Positions 24,946 through 34,342 of a DNA stretch of 55,842 bases are shown here, one piece after another (the stretch's first letter is position 1; each line of letters starts with the position of its first letter). The stretch comes from Clostridia bacterium (GTDB lineage: Bacteria > Bacillota > Clostridia > Lachnospirales > Lachnospiraceae), in NCBI GenBank assembly GCA_910575245.1, contig CAJTEN010000031.1, forward strand, positions 1 through 55,842, written 5' to 3'. Below the pieces are notes generated by a model, which worked only from the letters and a program-made list of their open reading frames with translations, did not search any database and was not told where the DNA came from. The position numbers and the translations under genes are program-made.

Positions 24946-25164
24946 GCAGGATTATCTGTAAAACTGCGGGCATATCAGATTTGCGGATAAGGTGTAAAAG
25001 ATATTGCCTGCCAGGCAGCATAAGTGGTAATATGAATTTGCAGATCATGTCAAAACAGGCAAAAGCCCGTTTATGAGCTTCGCTTAGCGGGCTAAAAAAG
25101 CTTGAAGCAGCTTCTTGTACAAAGGCGGTCATGATCGCAAAATATTACAAAGGGGGAATTAAGT

Positions 25165-25845
25165 ATGCAGTACAGAATCATCGGCGACACAATGCCGGCA
25201 GTGGAGGTGCTCTTTGACGCACCGGGCGAATCCATGTACACACAATCAGGCGGCATGGCGTGGATGTCAGACGGAATCGCTATGGATTCCAATATGAGGG
25301 GCGGCCTGGGCAAGAGTATCGGCAGAATGTTTTCTGGAGAATCTTTGTTCATGGCAACCTATAAGGCGGAACGCGCGGGCAGTATGGTGGCATTCGCATC
25401 CACGGTTGCCGGAGAAGTGCTTCCGGTCGATGTGGGAGCAAACGGCGGTATGATCTGCCAGAAAGGCGCCTTCCTCTGCGCTCAGGAGAGCGTGAACCTG
25501 AGTGTGGCATTTACCAGGAAATTCTCTGCCGGACTGTTTGGAGGGGAGGGATTCATCCTGCAGGATATCAGTGGATCGGGAATGGTATTCCTGGAGATCG
25601 ACGGTAACAGAGTGGAGAAGAATCTGGCGCCCGGCGAAGTTCTCAAGGTAGACACGGGAAATGTGGTGGCCTTTGAGAGGTCTGTGAATTATGAGATAGA
25701 GACCGTGAAGGGCTTAAAGAATATCTTCATGGGCGGCGAAGGTCTGTTCCTGACGAAGCTGACGGGACCTGGCAGGGTGATTCTGCAGACGCAGAACTTC
25801 AATGAGTTTGCCGGACGGATCATTCGGATGGTGCCGTCGAGATAA
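25165..25845 (+). CDS. AIM24/TIGR00266-family protein
   Basis: 226 aa of the AIM24 (DUF124) beta-roll family: MQYRIIGDTMPAVEVLFDAP, SGGMAWMSDGIAMDS, the inner repeat block RMFSGESLFMATYKAE, QKGAFLCAQESVNLSV and GGEGFILQDISGSGMVFLE. It is predicted to fold as a trimeric beta-barrel like bacterial homologues; the yeast namesake is mitochondrial and the bacterial role is not established. Start ATG 25165 follows AAAGGGGG. A good terminator follows at 25977. It appears to be transcribed alone. Confidence 0.87.
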   Translation: MQYRIIGDTMPAVEVLFDAPGESMYTQSGGMAWMSDGIAMDSNMRGGLGKSIGRMFSGESLFMATYKAERAGSMVAFASTVAGEVLPVDVGANGGMICQKGAFLCAQESVNLSVAFTRKFSAGLFGGEGFILQDISGSGMVFLEIDGNRVEKNLAPGEVLKVDTGNVVAFERSVNYEIETVKGLKNIFMGGEGLFLTKLTGPGRVILQTQNFNEFAGRIIRMVPSR

Positions 25846-25976
25846 TATTAGGTATTTCCGATATGGCCTGGCCAGCCGTATGGCATTGCTGCCTGAATTG
25901 TCCCGGCTCATATGACATGCCTGTCAGTCATGAGCAGACAGCAGTAGAAAGGAATATGGCAATACCGGATGGGAAG

Positions 25977-26014
25977 AATCCGCAGAATGGAGCAATCTGT
26001 TCTGCGGATTTTTT
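25977..26014 (+). terminator. rho-independent terminator after the AIM24 gene
   Basis: AATCCGCAGAA (25977-25987) pairs perfectly with TTCTGCGGATT (26000-26010), followed by TTTT. Confidence 0.85.
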
Positions 26015-26176
26015 AGATGTTACGGGTAATATTTTTCTCCGCAAAGGTAGTTTTTTTGCAAATTGACGCCGCTTCCGCCGGCTGTTACGCTGAATGTAGA
26101 AAAGACAGCAGGCAGTATGGCCCTGCCGTAACAGTAAACAGCGGAACGAGAATCCGCGGGAAGGAGAATGAACGAT

Positions 26177-27130
26177 ATGTATGAAAAGAATATTGAGGTT
26201 TTGCAGGATGCGGTGAAAAGCCGCAGTGTGATACGGCATGTGTCCAGGCATAGGAACCCGGACGGAAGCATGGATGTGGAGGGCAACCTGACGCTCTGGA
26301 ATCAGGGGATGGAGCCCTTTGAAAAGATGCAGCTTTGGGAGAAGGGCATGACGCCGGGATATGACGCGTCTGTCACATTGCAGCCGGAACCGTATCTTGT
26401 GTTTATTCCGGCGCCGGTATGGTCAGAGGTAAAGAGCACGATCCTGATCGCTCACGGCGGCGGCTTCCTGACCCGTACCGGGTGTGAGGGAGTAAATGCG
26501 GCGTGGTATTTTCACCAAAAGGGGTATCCGACGGCGATTCTGTGCTATCGGCTGCAGCCTTACAGCAGGCTGGATGCCATGGCGGATATGCAGCGGGCCG
26601 TCCGCATGATCCGTGCCCATAAAGAAGAACTGGAAGTAGACAACAGAGTCTTTGTGATGGGTTTTTCTGCCGGAGCAATGCTCTGTGCCAACTGCGGGAC
26701 ACATTTTGACGAAGGCAGGCCGGAGCATGAAGATGTGGTGGAGCATTATCCGGACAGACCGGATGCGGTGGTCATGGGATACGGTGCTTTCAGTAAGGTA
26801 ATGATACCCCGTATGTTCCTGGAGGAACCGGAATACGGGATTTGGGGAAGAACGCTTGCCGAGAAAATCTACCTGGCGCCGGAGAAAAATCTGTCGGTGG
26901 AGACACCGCCCTTCTTTATCTGGCAGACGCTCAGCGATGACGGCCGCCATGGACTGAACCTTGCCAGAGAACTCAGCGATATGGAGATTCATTACGAACT
27001 GCATATTTTCGATGAAGGCCTGCACGGGATTGCCATGGCGGACGGCGAGAATGACCTGTCCATGGATCTGCCGCATGTGCAGCACTGGGGCGAGTTATGT
27101 GATGAGTGGTTAAGACAGAAGCTTTCTTGA
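26177..27130 (+). CDS. alpha/beta-hydrolase (esterase/lipase-like)
   Basis: 317 aa from ATG 26177, preferred because AAGGAGA ends next to the ATG at 26168 and lies about 9 nt before 26177. It has the BD-FAE/hormone-sensitive-lipase pattern: ILIAHGGGFLTRTG gives the oxyanion-hole HGGG, VFVMGFSAGAML the nucleophile Ser in GxSxG, and HIFDEGLHGIAM the catalytic His, with an Asp expected near QTLSDDGRHG. It probably removes acyl groups such as acetyl from carbohydrates or small esters. It stands convergent to yesN. Cytoplasmic, as no signal peptide is seen. Confidence 0.83.
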   Translation: MYEKNIEVLQDAVKSRSVIRHVSRHRNPDGSMDVEGNLTLWNQGMEPFEKMQLWEKGMTPGYDASVTLQPEPYLVFIPAPVWSEVKSTILIAHGGGFLTRTGCEGVNAAWYFHQKGYPTAILCYRLQPYSRLDAMADMQRAVRMIRAHKEELEVDNRVFVMGFSAGAMLCANCGTHFDEGRPEHEDVVEHYPDRPDAVVMGYGAFSKVMIPRMFLEEPEYGIWGRTLAEKIYLAPEKNLSVETPPFFIWQTLSDDGRHGLNLARELSDMEIHYELHIFDEGLHGIAMADGENDLSMDLPHVQHWGELCDEWLRQKLS

Positions 27131-27152
27131 TAAGAATAAATCTGTTTGCTGC

Positions 27153-28754
27153 TTAAAACTGCTTCATGATCGCACGGTAATCAGAGGGCGTCATTTTCAG
27201 GTTGCTCACGAAGACCTGATGGAAATATTTGGGTGTGGTGTAGCCTACCTTCTCAGAGATATCGGCAATCTTGTAGGAGGTATTTGCCAGCAGGTCTTTG
27301 GCGGCGGCCAGGCGGCGCTCTGTGATGAGCTGTGCGAATCCCATATGGAGTTCCTTGTTCAGAAGCCGTGAGATATAGGACGGGTTCCTGCCGATATGGT
27401 CAGCTACGTCACTTAACCCGATCTGGCGGGGATAATTTTTGTTCACATAGTCGATAATACTGTTAACCAGCTGATTGCTGTGCCGGCTGGAAATGCTGGA
27501 CAGCTCCTGTATAATATTGGCCACGCAGTTGTGGAAGATCGTCCGGCTCTGCTCACTGCAAGGATCCGCCATACAGCGGCCTGTGATAGGGTGAATGAGA
27601 TAACCGATATCACCGGGGTTGGTCAGGGAGTTTCCAAGCTGGCAGTGCAGATTCAGTTCTACAAGCTGCAGCGCGTCTCTTTGTATGGACGGGTCTTCTT
27701 TTTCGATCAGCTGCAGGAAGCTGTCTGCCATCTGCCCGGCGATTTCCGTGTCCCTGGCACGGATTGCATTGATCAGCAGGGTGATGCATTCGTTGATTTC
27801 CAGGAGATTCGTGTTGTAGTCATCGATGTCATCGAAGAAGATGATATTATCGTTTTCCGGTGTGAAATAGGCTTTGTCAAAGGAGAAGCACTGCATGATC
27901 TGCTTGTTCAGCCGGGGGATCTGCTGAATGGAATCGGCCGGCTGGCTGACACTGACCGTGATGGATGATAAGAGGTTATCTCTGGCGTAGATATTCATGG
28001 ATTCTGCAAAGTCCGGAATAGGATCCATGCTGTGCGAAGAGACGGCGGCGGCTTCCAGCGGATACAGGACATATACGATATTTCCGATATAACAGGAAGT
28101 CAGATTCCTGTATTCCTGATTGATGAACAGAGAAAGAGAATAGGCAATATAATATTCCTGATTCTGCAGCAGCTTGTCATTGTTCATATCACAGCGGATC
28201 CCGATCATGCAGAACCGGCTGAATTTCAGACCGAGAGATACGGACTGTTTCAGCAGATCCGTGGAGAAACCGGAGAGCGGGTTGATCAGCAGGTTTTCCA
28301 GAAACTGCTTTTTTAAAAGGGCATGATTCTCTTTGTAAAACTGTGACAGAGTGTCTGCCAGCTTTCGGGTGCGTGCATCCGTCTCCCAGGAGGATACTGC
28401 CTTCTTCAGACAGGGCAGCAGCGCTTCTTGGGTAATCGGTTTTAAAAGATAATCGAAGGCCTGATACCGGACAGCAGACTGGGCATAGCTGAAATCCGGG
28501 TAACCGGTAATAAATATGACAATTGTGTCAATCGTTTGGTTTTCATATATTTTTTTCAAAAGGCCGATGCCGCTCTCGCAGGGCATCTGGATGTCACAGA
28601 GCATGATCTGGGGCGTTTCTTTTTGCAGAAGTTCATAGGCATCCATCGCATTATCCGCTGTGAAAATCGTAAAATCCGAATATTCCGAGTGCAGGATCAT
28701 ATCTTTCAGGCTGTTTAAAATGATCGGCTCGTCATCAACAATCAATATCTTCAT
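27153..28754 (-). CDS. YesN-type AraC-family response regulator
   Basis: 533 aa. N-terminal receiver domain with Asp7/Asp8, phospho-acceptor Asp54 (IMLCDIQMPCESG) and FDYLLKPI with the conserved Lys. A middle region of about 250 residues is family-typical. The C-terminal AraC DNA-binding domain has IGLSDVADHIGRNPSYISRL and YKIADISEKVGYTTPKYFHQ, then FVSNLKMTPSDYR. It should activate the adjacent sugar importer once phosphorylated by the YesM-like kinase. It overlaps that kinase gene by 20 bp and has its own AAGGAG site. Complete. Confidence 0.92.
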   Translation of the reverse strand: MKILIVDDEPIILNSLKDMILHSEYSDFTIFTADNAMDAYELLQKETPQIMLCDIQMPCESGIGLLKKIYENQTIDTIVIFITGYPDFSYAQSAVRYQAFDYLLKPITQEALLPCLKKAVSSWETDARTRKLADTLSQFYKENHALLKKQFLENLLINPLSGFSTDLLKQSVSLGLKFSRFCMIGIRCDMNNDKLLQNQEYYIAYSLSLFINQEYRNLTSCYIGNIVYVLYPLEAAAVSSHSMDPIPDFAESMNIYARDNLLSSITVSVSQPADSIQQIPRLNKQIMQCFSFDKAYFTPENDNIIFFDDIDDYNTNLLEINECITLLINAIRARDTEIAGQMADSFLQLIEKEDPSIQRDALQLVELNLHCQLGNSLTNPGDIGYLIHPITGRCMADPCSEQSRTIFHNCVANIIQELSSISSRHSNQLVNSIIDYVNKNYPRQIGLSDVADHIGRNPSYISRLLNKELHMGFAQLITERRLAAAKDLLANTSYKIADISEKVGYTTPKYFHQVFVSNLKMTPSDYRAIMKQF

Positions 28755-30519
28755 GGTCAGAAGCTCCTTTCCGGTATAAAATCTTAGAATTCTTTTTGTC
28801 CAGTTCTTCTCTGGTGCAGCATGGGATCCGGACGGTCACACAGGCGCCGGCTGACGGGTTGTTTAACAGGATAAGCCCATAGCGTTCTCCGAAGTACAGT
28901 TTCAGACGTTTGTCGATATTGTACAGGCCGTAAGAATTCTGAGGACGGTCTTTTCCATGGGCGGAGAAATCGCTGATAAATTCCGGTGTAAATCCCGGAC
29001 CGTTATCCTTAACGGACAGAAGCAGTACATCCTCTTCCACCCTGGCAAATACACCGATGATCCCTTTCCGGTTCACTGTGGAAGTTCCATGGAGCACCGC
29101 ATTCTCGATCAGAGGCTGCAGAACAAGCTTGGGGATGATAAACTTCTGAAGCTCAGCCGGAATGTCGATCAGGAACTGAAGCTTGTTTTCAAAGCGGAGT
29201 TGCTGGATGAAAGTGTACTGCCGGATATAGGAGAGATCTTTTTCCAGGGTGCAGAAAGGTTTTCCTTTCAGGGACATCCGCTCGATGTCTGCCAGTGCCG
29301 CGATGGCCTTCTGGCAGTCCTGCGTTCTCCCCAGGCCGATCAGTCCGGAGATGCAGTTTAATGTATTATACAGAAAATGCGGATTGATCTGTGCCTGCAG
29401 ATTCTCGATCTGTGCGTCCTTGGTGAGCAGCTTCTGCTGGTGGATGTTGTCGGAGAGCTTATGGATTCTTGACAACATACGGTTGTATACCCTGGACAGC
29501 GTGACGAATTCGTCGGAAGTATCCATATGGATATAGGCTTCTTCATCGATGATGGAAGTGCTGTCCAGCTTCCGGATGAAGAACTGGAATTCCTGTGCGA
29601 TCCGTGATGAGACATAGTAGACGGATGCAAAAATGGCCGCGATGGAGATAGACGCAATCACAAACTGAAAGAGCAGCGCCGTACAGGCAGGATCATAGAT
29701 CAGTGTTTCATTGGAGACAAGAAGCAGTTCCAGTTGATCCGTATAGAGTTCTTTTCCTTCTGATTTAAAACGCTGTCCCTGAAAGGAACCCTGTGACCCG
29801 GAGGCGAGAAGCTGCAGATCTTCTTCCTGAAGGTCCGTCAGATTCAGCAGTATGTCATGATTCTCGTCTGTGATGGCAAAGGAATAACAATCATCGCCAA
29901 AGGACAGAAGCTGCTTAAAGCGTTCGGATTTCAATTCACCGATCAAGGTACCCAGATAGATTTTACCGATGGTCTCGGCATCGCCGGTCCAGAGGTATAC
30001 TTCCCTGGAAAGAAGGAGAACATCGGGCTGTTTGTCGTAGGCGCACAGATACACAAGGCCATGCCTGGCATGTACTTCCGGCTTGATATGTTCCAGCATG
30101 GACAGGACAGAACCGTATACAGCGGGATCCGTAATCCTGCCCTGAGAGGACAGAACGCTGCCGTCTGCCGTTACAAGATACAGATTGCTCAGGAAAGTAC
30201 TGTGAAAGGAAGGATAATAGAAAATATCATTCATGAAATCTGTGTTCTCCAAGGGTGTCTGGCTCAGTGCGTTCTGGGTGTCGCTTCTGTAGAGGAAGAT
30301 ACTGGAGTCCTGGACAAACTGCTTCAGGTTCTCATCCAGCACGGTGGAGGCGGTGGTCAATAGAGTCATTTTCTGTCTGTCCGCAGAGGTGGACAGTGAA
30401 CGCCAGTAAAAGGCGCCTACACACAGCAGGATCAAAAGATAACTGCCGGTCAGAAACGGCAGGATCGTGACAGAATATTTGTATTTGATGCTGTATTTGT
30501 TGGAAAATAAACGAAGCAT
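28735..30519 (-). CDS. YesM-type sensor histidine kinase
   Basis: 594 aa. Transmembrane helices at about 20-40 and 275-300 enclose an extracytoplasmic Cache-like sensor of about 230 residues, followed by a HAMP-like linker. The His_kinase domain holds the phospho-acceptor in NLQAQINPHFLYNTLNCISG and the ATPase domain has VLQPLIENAVLHG, KDNGPGF and SYGLYNIDKRLKLYFG. Such kinases sense sugars or their binding proteins and phosphorylate YesN-type regulators. ATG 30519 follows AGGAGGG. It is transcribed divergently from the importer operon. Confidence 0.92.
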   Translation of the reverse strand: MLRLFSNKYSIKYKYSVTILPFLTGSYLLILLCVGAFYWRSLSTSADRQKMTLLTTASTVLDENLKQFVQDSSIFLYRSDTQNALSQTPLENTDFMNDIFYYPSFHSTFLSNLYLVTADGSVLSSQGRITDPAVYGSVLSMLEHIKPEVHARHGLVYLCAYDKQPDVLLLSREVYLWTGDAETIGKIYLGTLIGELKSERFKQLLSFGDDCYSFAITDENHDILLNLTDLQEEDLQLLASGSQGSFQGQRFKSEGKELYTDQLELLLVSNETLIYDPACTALLFQFVIASISIAAIFASVYYVSSRIAQEFQFFIRKLDSTSIIDEEAYIHMDTSDEFVTLSRVYNRMLSRIHKLSDNIHQQKLLTKDAQIENLQAQINPHFLYNTLNCISGLIGLGRTQDCQKAIAALADIERMSLKGKPFCTLEKDLSYIRQYTFIQQLRFENKLQFLIDIPAELQKFIIPKLVLQPLIENAVLHGTSTVNRKGIIGVFARVEEDVLLLSVKDNGPGFTPEFISDFSAHGKDRPQNSYGLYNIDKRLKLYFGERYGLILLNNPSAGACVTVRIPCCTREELDKKNSKILYRKGASDHEDIDC

Positions 30520-30718
30520 TTCGTTCCCTCCTGTTCCTTATCTTCTGAATATTTTTAACATTAGCACACATAAAATGCGTAAACAAGAAGATAATCTTCG
30601 ATGTAATATAATTGGTATCTGATGTCATATTTACGGAATCGAAAACAAAAGTTTCTCCTGTTAAAATTATAGTGAACGACATAACAAACAAAACCAAAAC
30701 AATCAGGGAGGTAAACGT

Positions 30719-32185
30719 ATGAAGAGAAAAATCGTATCCATGCTGTTAGTTACGGCGCTTACTGTAAGTACTCTTGCCGGATGCGGCGGAAATGATGCAG
30801 CCGGGGACAGCGGCAGCGACGCGTCTGGCACTCCCGCCGAGAGCGGGACAGCGGCTGACGGCAGCGGGACGGCAGTAGAAGACACAGCAGAAGCGGCAGA
30901 TACCGCGGAGAAGACGGATTCAGGACAGGCGTCAGGCGGAGAGTACGGAGACTATGTCTTCCAGGAGCTGGAGGACGCGGAGATCACCTACTATAATTTC
31001 TCCATCAAGGGCAAGGAACTGTATGAGCAGGAGATCGCCGCATATAATGAGATCCATCCTAACATCAAGATCAATCTCAACCTGGTGGGCGGCGGAACGG
31101 ATTGGCGCGCTACTCTGAAGGCTCAGATTTCAAGCGGTGAGGCACCGGATATCATTATGGTGGAAGGCAGTAAGGATTTCGATACTTTCGGTGATATGCT
31201 GGAGGATCTGAGTGATCAGCCCGTAGTGGAGCATATCTATCCGAACGTGATTGAAGACTGTAAGATCGACGGCAAGGTGATCGGTATTCCCGGAGGAGTA
31301 GTCTGCTATGGAATGCTCTATAATAAGGCGATTTTTGAGGCTTGCGGAATCGACGGCTCTACGTTGAATACTTATGAGGCTATCGATTCTGCCTTTGCAA
31401 CGGTCAAAGCGGCGATTGAGAGCGGGGAGCTGGCAGATCAGTTCCCGAATCTGGAAGGCGTGGTTTCCCTGCCGGGAGCAGAGAAATGGGTGATCGGACA
31501 GCACGCAGGCAATGCGGCTATGGCGATGGAACTGAAAAGCGCCAACGAGGCCTTCAAGGCACAGACATTTGATTTTACCTATGGGGACCAGATGAAGGAT
31601 TATATCGATCTGATGGTAAAGTATACGCCGGAAGCGGATAATCCGGCTACACTGGTAGCGGTGGATTATGACAGCGCCATGGGCGGTTCCTTCTGCATTG
31701 AGAAGACGGCAGTGATCCAGATGGGACAGTGGGTGCAGCCGGTGATCAGTGAGATTGATCCCGAACTTCTTGATAAGATCGGCGTGCTTCCTATTCCGAT
31801 GAAAGGTGTTGACGAAGACAATATCTGCTACGGCATCGCATCCTATATGATCGTGAATAAGAATTCCTCTGATGCCAATAAAGCGGCAGCGAAAGATTTC
31901 ATCAACTGGTTATATATGTCAGATGAAGGAAAAGAAATGGTGACGTCCAATATCAGTGTTCCTATGGATAATTTCGACGGTTTCCCCTCTGCTAACGTGA
32001 TCAGTCAGGAATGCGAGGCTTATGCAAAGGCCGGGAACACGACAACGCTGGTATTCAGTTCTACACCGGACGGATGGCTTGATCTGCTGGGAGCCGGCGT
32101 GCAGAGTTATATCTCAGGCGATAAAGAGTGGAGTGAAGTGGCAGAAGAGGCCAGGACGAACTGGTCCGAGCTCAGACAGAAATAA
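30719..32185 (+). CDS. sugar-binding lipoprotein of an ABC importer (family 1)
   Basis: 488 aa. The signal peptide MKRKIVSMLLVTALTVSTLA precedes a lipobox LAGC with the lipidated Cys at residue 22, and an Ala/Gly/Ser/Asp/Glu-rich linker to about residue 75. The SBP_bac_1 domain follows (KELYEQEIAAYNEIHPNIKI, LKAQISSGEAPDIIMVEG, IPGGVVCYGMLYNKAIFEAC, KAAAKDFINWLYMSDEGKEM). It captures an oligosaccharide outside the cell and hands it to the two permeases. GGGAGG lies before the ATG. No ATPase gene is linked; as in many Firmicutes a shared MsmX/UgpC-type ATPase presumably energises it. Confidence 0.9.
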   Translation: MKRKIVSMLLVTALTVSTLAGCGGNDAAGDSGSDASGTPAESGTAADGSGTAVEDTAEAADTAEKTDSGQASGGEYGDYVFQELEDAEITYYNFSIKGKELYEQEIAAYNEIHPNIKINLNLVGGGTDWRATLKAQISSGEAPDIIMVEGSKDFDTFGDMLEDLSDQPVVEHIYPNVIEDCKIDGKVIGIPGGVVCYGMLYNKAIFEACGIDGSTLNTYEAIDSAFATVKAAIESGELADQFPNLEGVVSLPGAEKWVIGQHAGNAAMAMELKSANEAFKAQTFDFTYGDQMKDYIDLMVKYTPEADNPATLVAVDYDSAMGGSFCIEKTAVIQMGQWVQPVISEIDPELLDKIGVLPIPMKGVDEDNICYGIASYMIVNKNSSDANKAAAKDFINWLYMSDEGKEMVTSNISVPMDNFDGFPSANVISQECEAYAKAGNTTTLVFSSTPDGWLDLLGAGVQSYISGDKEWSEVAEEARTNWSELRQK

Positions 32186-32281
32186 GAAGATTTAAGGCAG
32201 CAGTTCAGACGGGCCTGTGCAGTTACTGCGCAGGCCAAGCCTAAGAGCAGCTGCCTGTCTCTATAGGAGAGGAGAGAAAAT

Positions 32282-33145
32282 ATGCGCAAATCAAAAGGAG
32301 TTTTCTGGCTGTTCCTTGCCCCGTGCCTGCTCACGTTCCTGCTGGCCGTGGTCATTCCGATGCTGACCGGTATTTATTATTCTTTTACCGATTGGGACGG
32401 TGTGCACAGCAATTGCGATTTCGTGGGATTACGCAATTACATAAAGGTTTTTCAGGATTCCTATTTCAGGAATTCCTTTGTCTTTACGATACTGTTTGTG
32501 ATTGTCTCTGTGTGCACCGTCAACATTCTGGCTTTCGGACTGGCGCTTTTAGTTACACAGAAGATTGCGGGCAGTAATCTGTTCCGAAGCATTTATTTCA
32601 TGCCAAACCTGGTGGGCGGCGTTCTGGTTGGATTTGCCTGGCAGTTTATCGTACGCGATGTGTTCGACAGTATCGGCCAGATGCTGCATATGGACTTTCT
32701 GCGAGGATGGCTTTCCACACAGATGACAGGCTTCTGGGCTATGGTGATCGTGGTGACATGGCAGATGAGCGGTTATATGATGCTTGTTTATATCGCACAG
32801 ATACAGAACATTCCGGATAATCTGCTGGAAGCGGCAGCCATCGACGGAGCCAGTGGGTTTCAACAGTTTCTTAAGGTGAAACTGCCGCTGATGATGCCTG
32901 CATTCACCATAGGCCTTTTCCTGACTATGACGAATTGCTTCAAGCTGTACGATCAGAACCTGACATTGACGAACGGCGGACCCTCCAAATCGACGGAGAT
33001 GCTTACCATGAATATCTATAATACGGCATTCGTCACCAATCAGTACGGCCAGGCGCAGGCTAAGGGCATTATTTTTCTGATCGTGGTGGCACTGATTACT
33101 GTAAGCCAGCTGCTTACGACCAAGAAGCGGGAGGTGGAAATGTAA
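32282..33145 (+). CDS. sugar ABC transporter permease (first subunit)
   Basis: 287 aa with six membrane helices; MalF/UgpA type. It starts RKSKGVFWLFLAPCLLTFLL, has YYSFTDWDG after helix 1 and the BPD_transp_1 coupling-helix motif EAAAIDGASGFQQFLKVKLP. ATG 32282 is preceded by AGGAGAGGAG. It overlaps the next permease gene by one base (TAATG), so the two are co-translated. Partner of the binding lipoprotein encoded 96 bp upstream. Confidence 0.92.
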   Translation: MRKSKGVFWLFLAPCLLTFLLAVVIPMLTGIYYSFTDWDGVHSNCDFVGLRNYIKVFQDSYFRNSFVFTILFVIVSVCTVNILAFGLALLVTQKIAGSNLFRSIYFMPNLVGGVLVGFAWQFIVRDVFDSIGQMLHMDFLRGWLSTQMTGFWAMVIVVTWQMSGYMMLVYIAQIQNIPDNLLEAAAIDGASGFQQFLKVKLPLMMPAFTIGLFLTMTNCFKLYDQNLTLTNGGPSKSTEMLTMNIYNTAFVTNQYGQAQAKGIIFLIVVALITVSQLLTTKKREVEM

Positions 33146-33972
33146 TGAAAAAAAATCAAATTATTAAAAAAAGCATCCTGTTTGCCGTGTGCATACTATT
33201 GGCATTTGTGTTCGTTTTTCCGATAATTATACTGCTTTTAAATTCTTTCAAAAGCCTGAAAGAAATCTATATGAGTGTACTGTCACTTCCCGATGCCTTA
33301 AATTTCGACAATTACAAACAGGCTTTCTCAGAGCTGGATTATTTCCGGTCCATCAGGAATTCCCTGACGGTTACCATCACCGTTACTGCGGCCAATGTCC
33401 TGTGCTGTTCCATGGCGGCCTGGGTGCTGGTGCGCTATAAGACCAGGACGAGCACTATCATCTTCACAGCCTTTTCTGTTGCCATTCTGGTGCCCTTCCA
33501 GTGTGTTATGCTGCCGCTGTTGTCCCTGATGGGTAAGCTGCATCTGATCAGTATGCCGGGCCTGATGCTTGTGAACCTGGGATTCGGAAGCTCCATGTCG
33601 ATTATCCTCTTTCATGGATTTATCAAAAATGTGCCTGCGGAACTGGAGGAGGCCGCGGCAATCGACGGCGCCGGCCAGATCAGGGTATTCTTCACCATAG
33701 TGATGCCGCTGATCCGGGGAATCAGCGCTACGGTGGCGATTCTGTGTGTCATGAGCCTCTGGAATGACTATCTTCTCCCGTCGCTGACAATCAACAAGAA
33801 GGGGCTGCAGACACTGCCGCTTAAGACATTTCTCTTCTTCGGGGCTTATACCAAGAAGTGGAATCTGGGATCGGCGGCTCTGGTCATGGCGATCGTGCCG
33901 GTAGTGATCTTCTATGTGTGCTGCCAGAAGTATATTGTCAAGGGAGTTACGGAAGGGGCAGTGAAAGGGTAG
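33145..33972 (+). CDS. carbohydrate ABC transporter permease (second subunit)
   Basis: 275 aa, MalG/UgpE type, six membrane helices. LAFVFVFPIIILLLNSFKS forms helix 1, NYKQAFSELDYFRSIRNSL follows, and the EAA loop is EEAAAIDGAGQIRVFFTIVM. It ends with the family-typical QKYIVKGVTEGAVKG. It shares the TAATG overlap with the first permease. No terminator with a clear U-run follows; a palindromic element begins 58 bp downstream. Confidence 0.92.
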   Translation: MKKNQIIKKSILFAVCILLAFVFVFPIIILLLNSFKSLKEIYMSVLSLPDALNFDNYKQAFSELDYFRSIRNSLTVTITVTAANVLCCSMAAWVLVRYKTRTSTIIFTAFSVAILVPFQCVMLPLLSLMGKLHLISMPGLMLVNLGFGSSMSIILFHGFIKNVPAELEEAAAIDGAGQIRVFFTIVMPLIRGISATVAILCVMSLWNDYLLPSLTINKKGLQTLPLKTFLFFGAYTKKWNLGSAALVMAIVPVVIFYVCCQKYIVKGVTEGAVKG

Positions 33973-34030
33973 GGATGGCTTAGGTCCGCGAGGCTTTTTG
34001 TGTGCATCATGTTACTATTACCGCCGGTTC

Positions 34031-34252
34031 GGTTACTATTCACGGCCCAATGTCATTAAGTTAAGTATATACACAGCGTCTGATATGATAGGATTCTCCT
34101 GAGGGCCATTGGAAAACGCCGGTACTTAATGAGGTTTTTCACGAATTTAGTACCGCTGCGTTTGGAACTGAGCGAAAGCGCGTCCTTAGGAGATTCCTAT
34201 CATGTCAGGCGCGTCCGGCTTAACTTAACGACATTGGCCGTGAATAGTAACC
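34031..34252. repeat. 222-bp palindromic element with nested stems
   Basis: Ends: GGTTACTATTCACGGCCC with AATGTCATTAAGTTAAG (34031-34065), and the inverse at 34219-34252 with one mismatch and one indel. A second stem pairs 34079-34104 (GATATGATAGGATTCTCCTG) with 34184-34209, and GCGAAAGCGC and CGGTAC/GTACCG lie inside. No coding sequence. The end GTTACTATTCACGGCCCA can be aligned with GTAACAGTTCA-G-CCCA of the element at 18761, suggesting one family with variable middles. Confidence 0.75.
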
Positions 34253-34342
34253 CGGTCCGTTGCCACCGGATTTTAACTTCTGCCAGGCCTTGCAATCGCC
34301 ATAAGGAAATAGTATACTGAAACAAAAGAAACGATATAATGT

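Noticed and set aside
25064..25093. AGCCCG...CGGGCT hairpin as terminator after glycerate kinase
   Set aside because: On the plus strand the stem is followed by A residues, not T, so it does not fit a plus-strand terminator.
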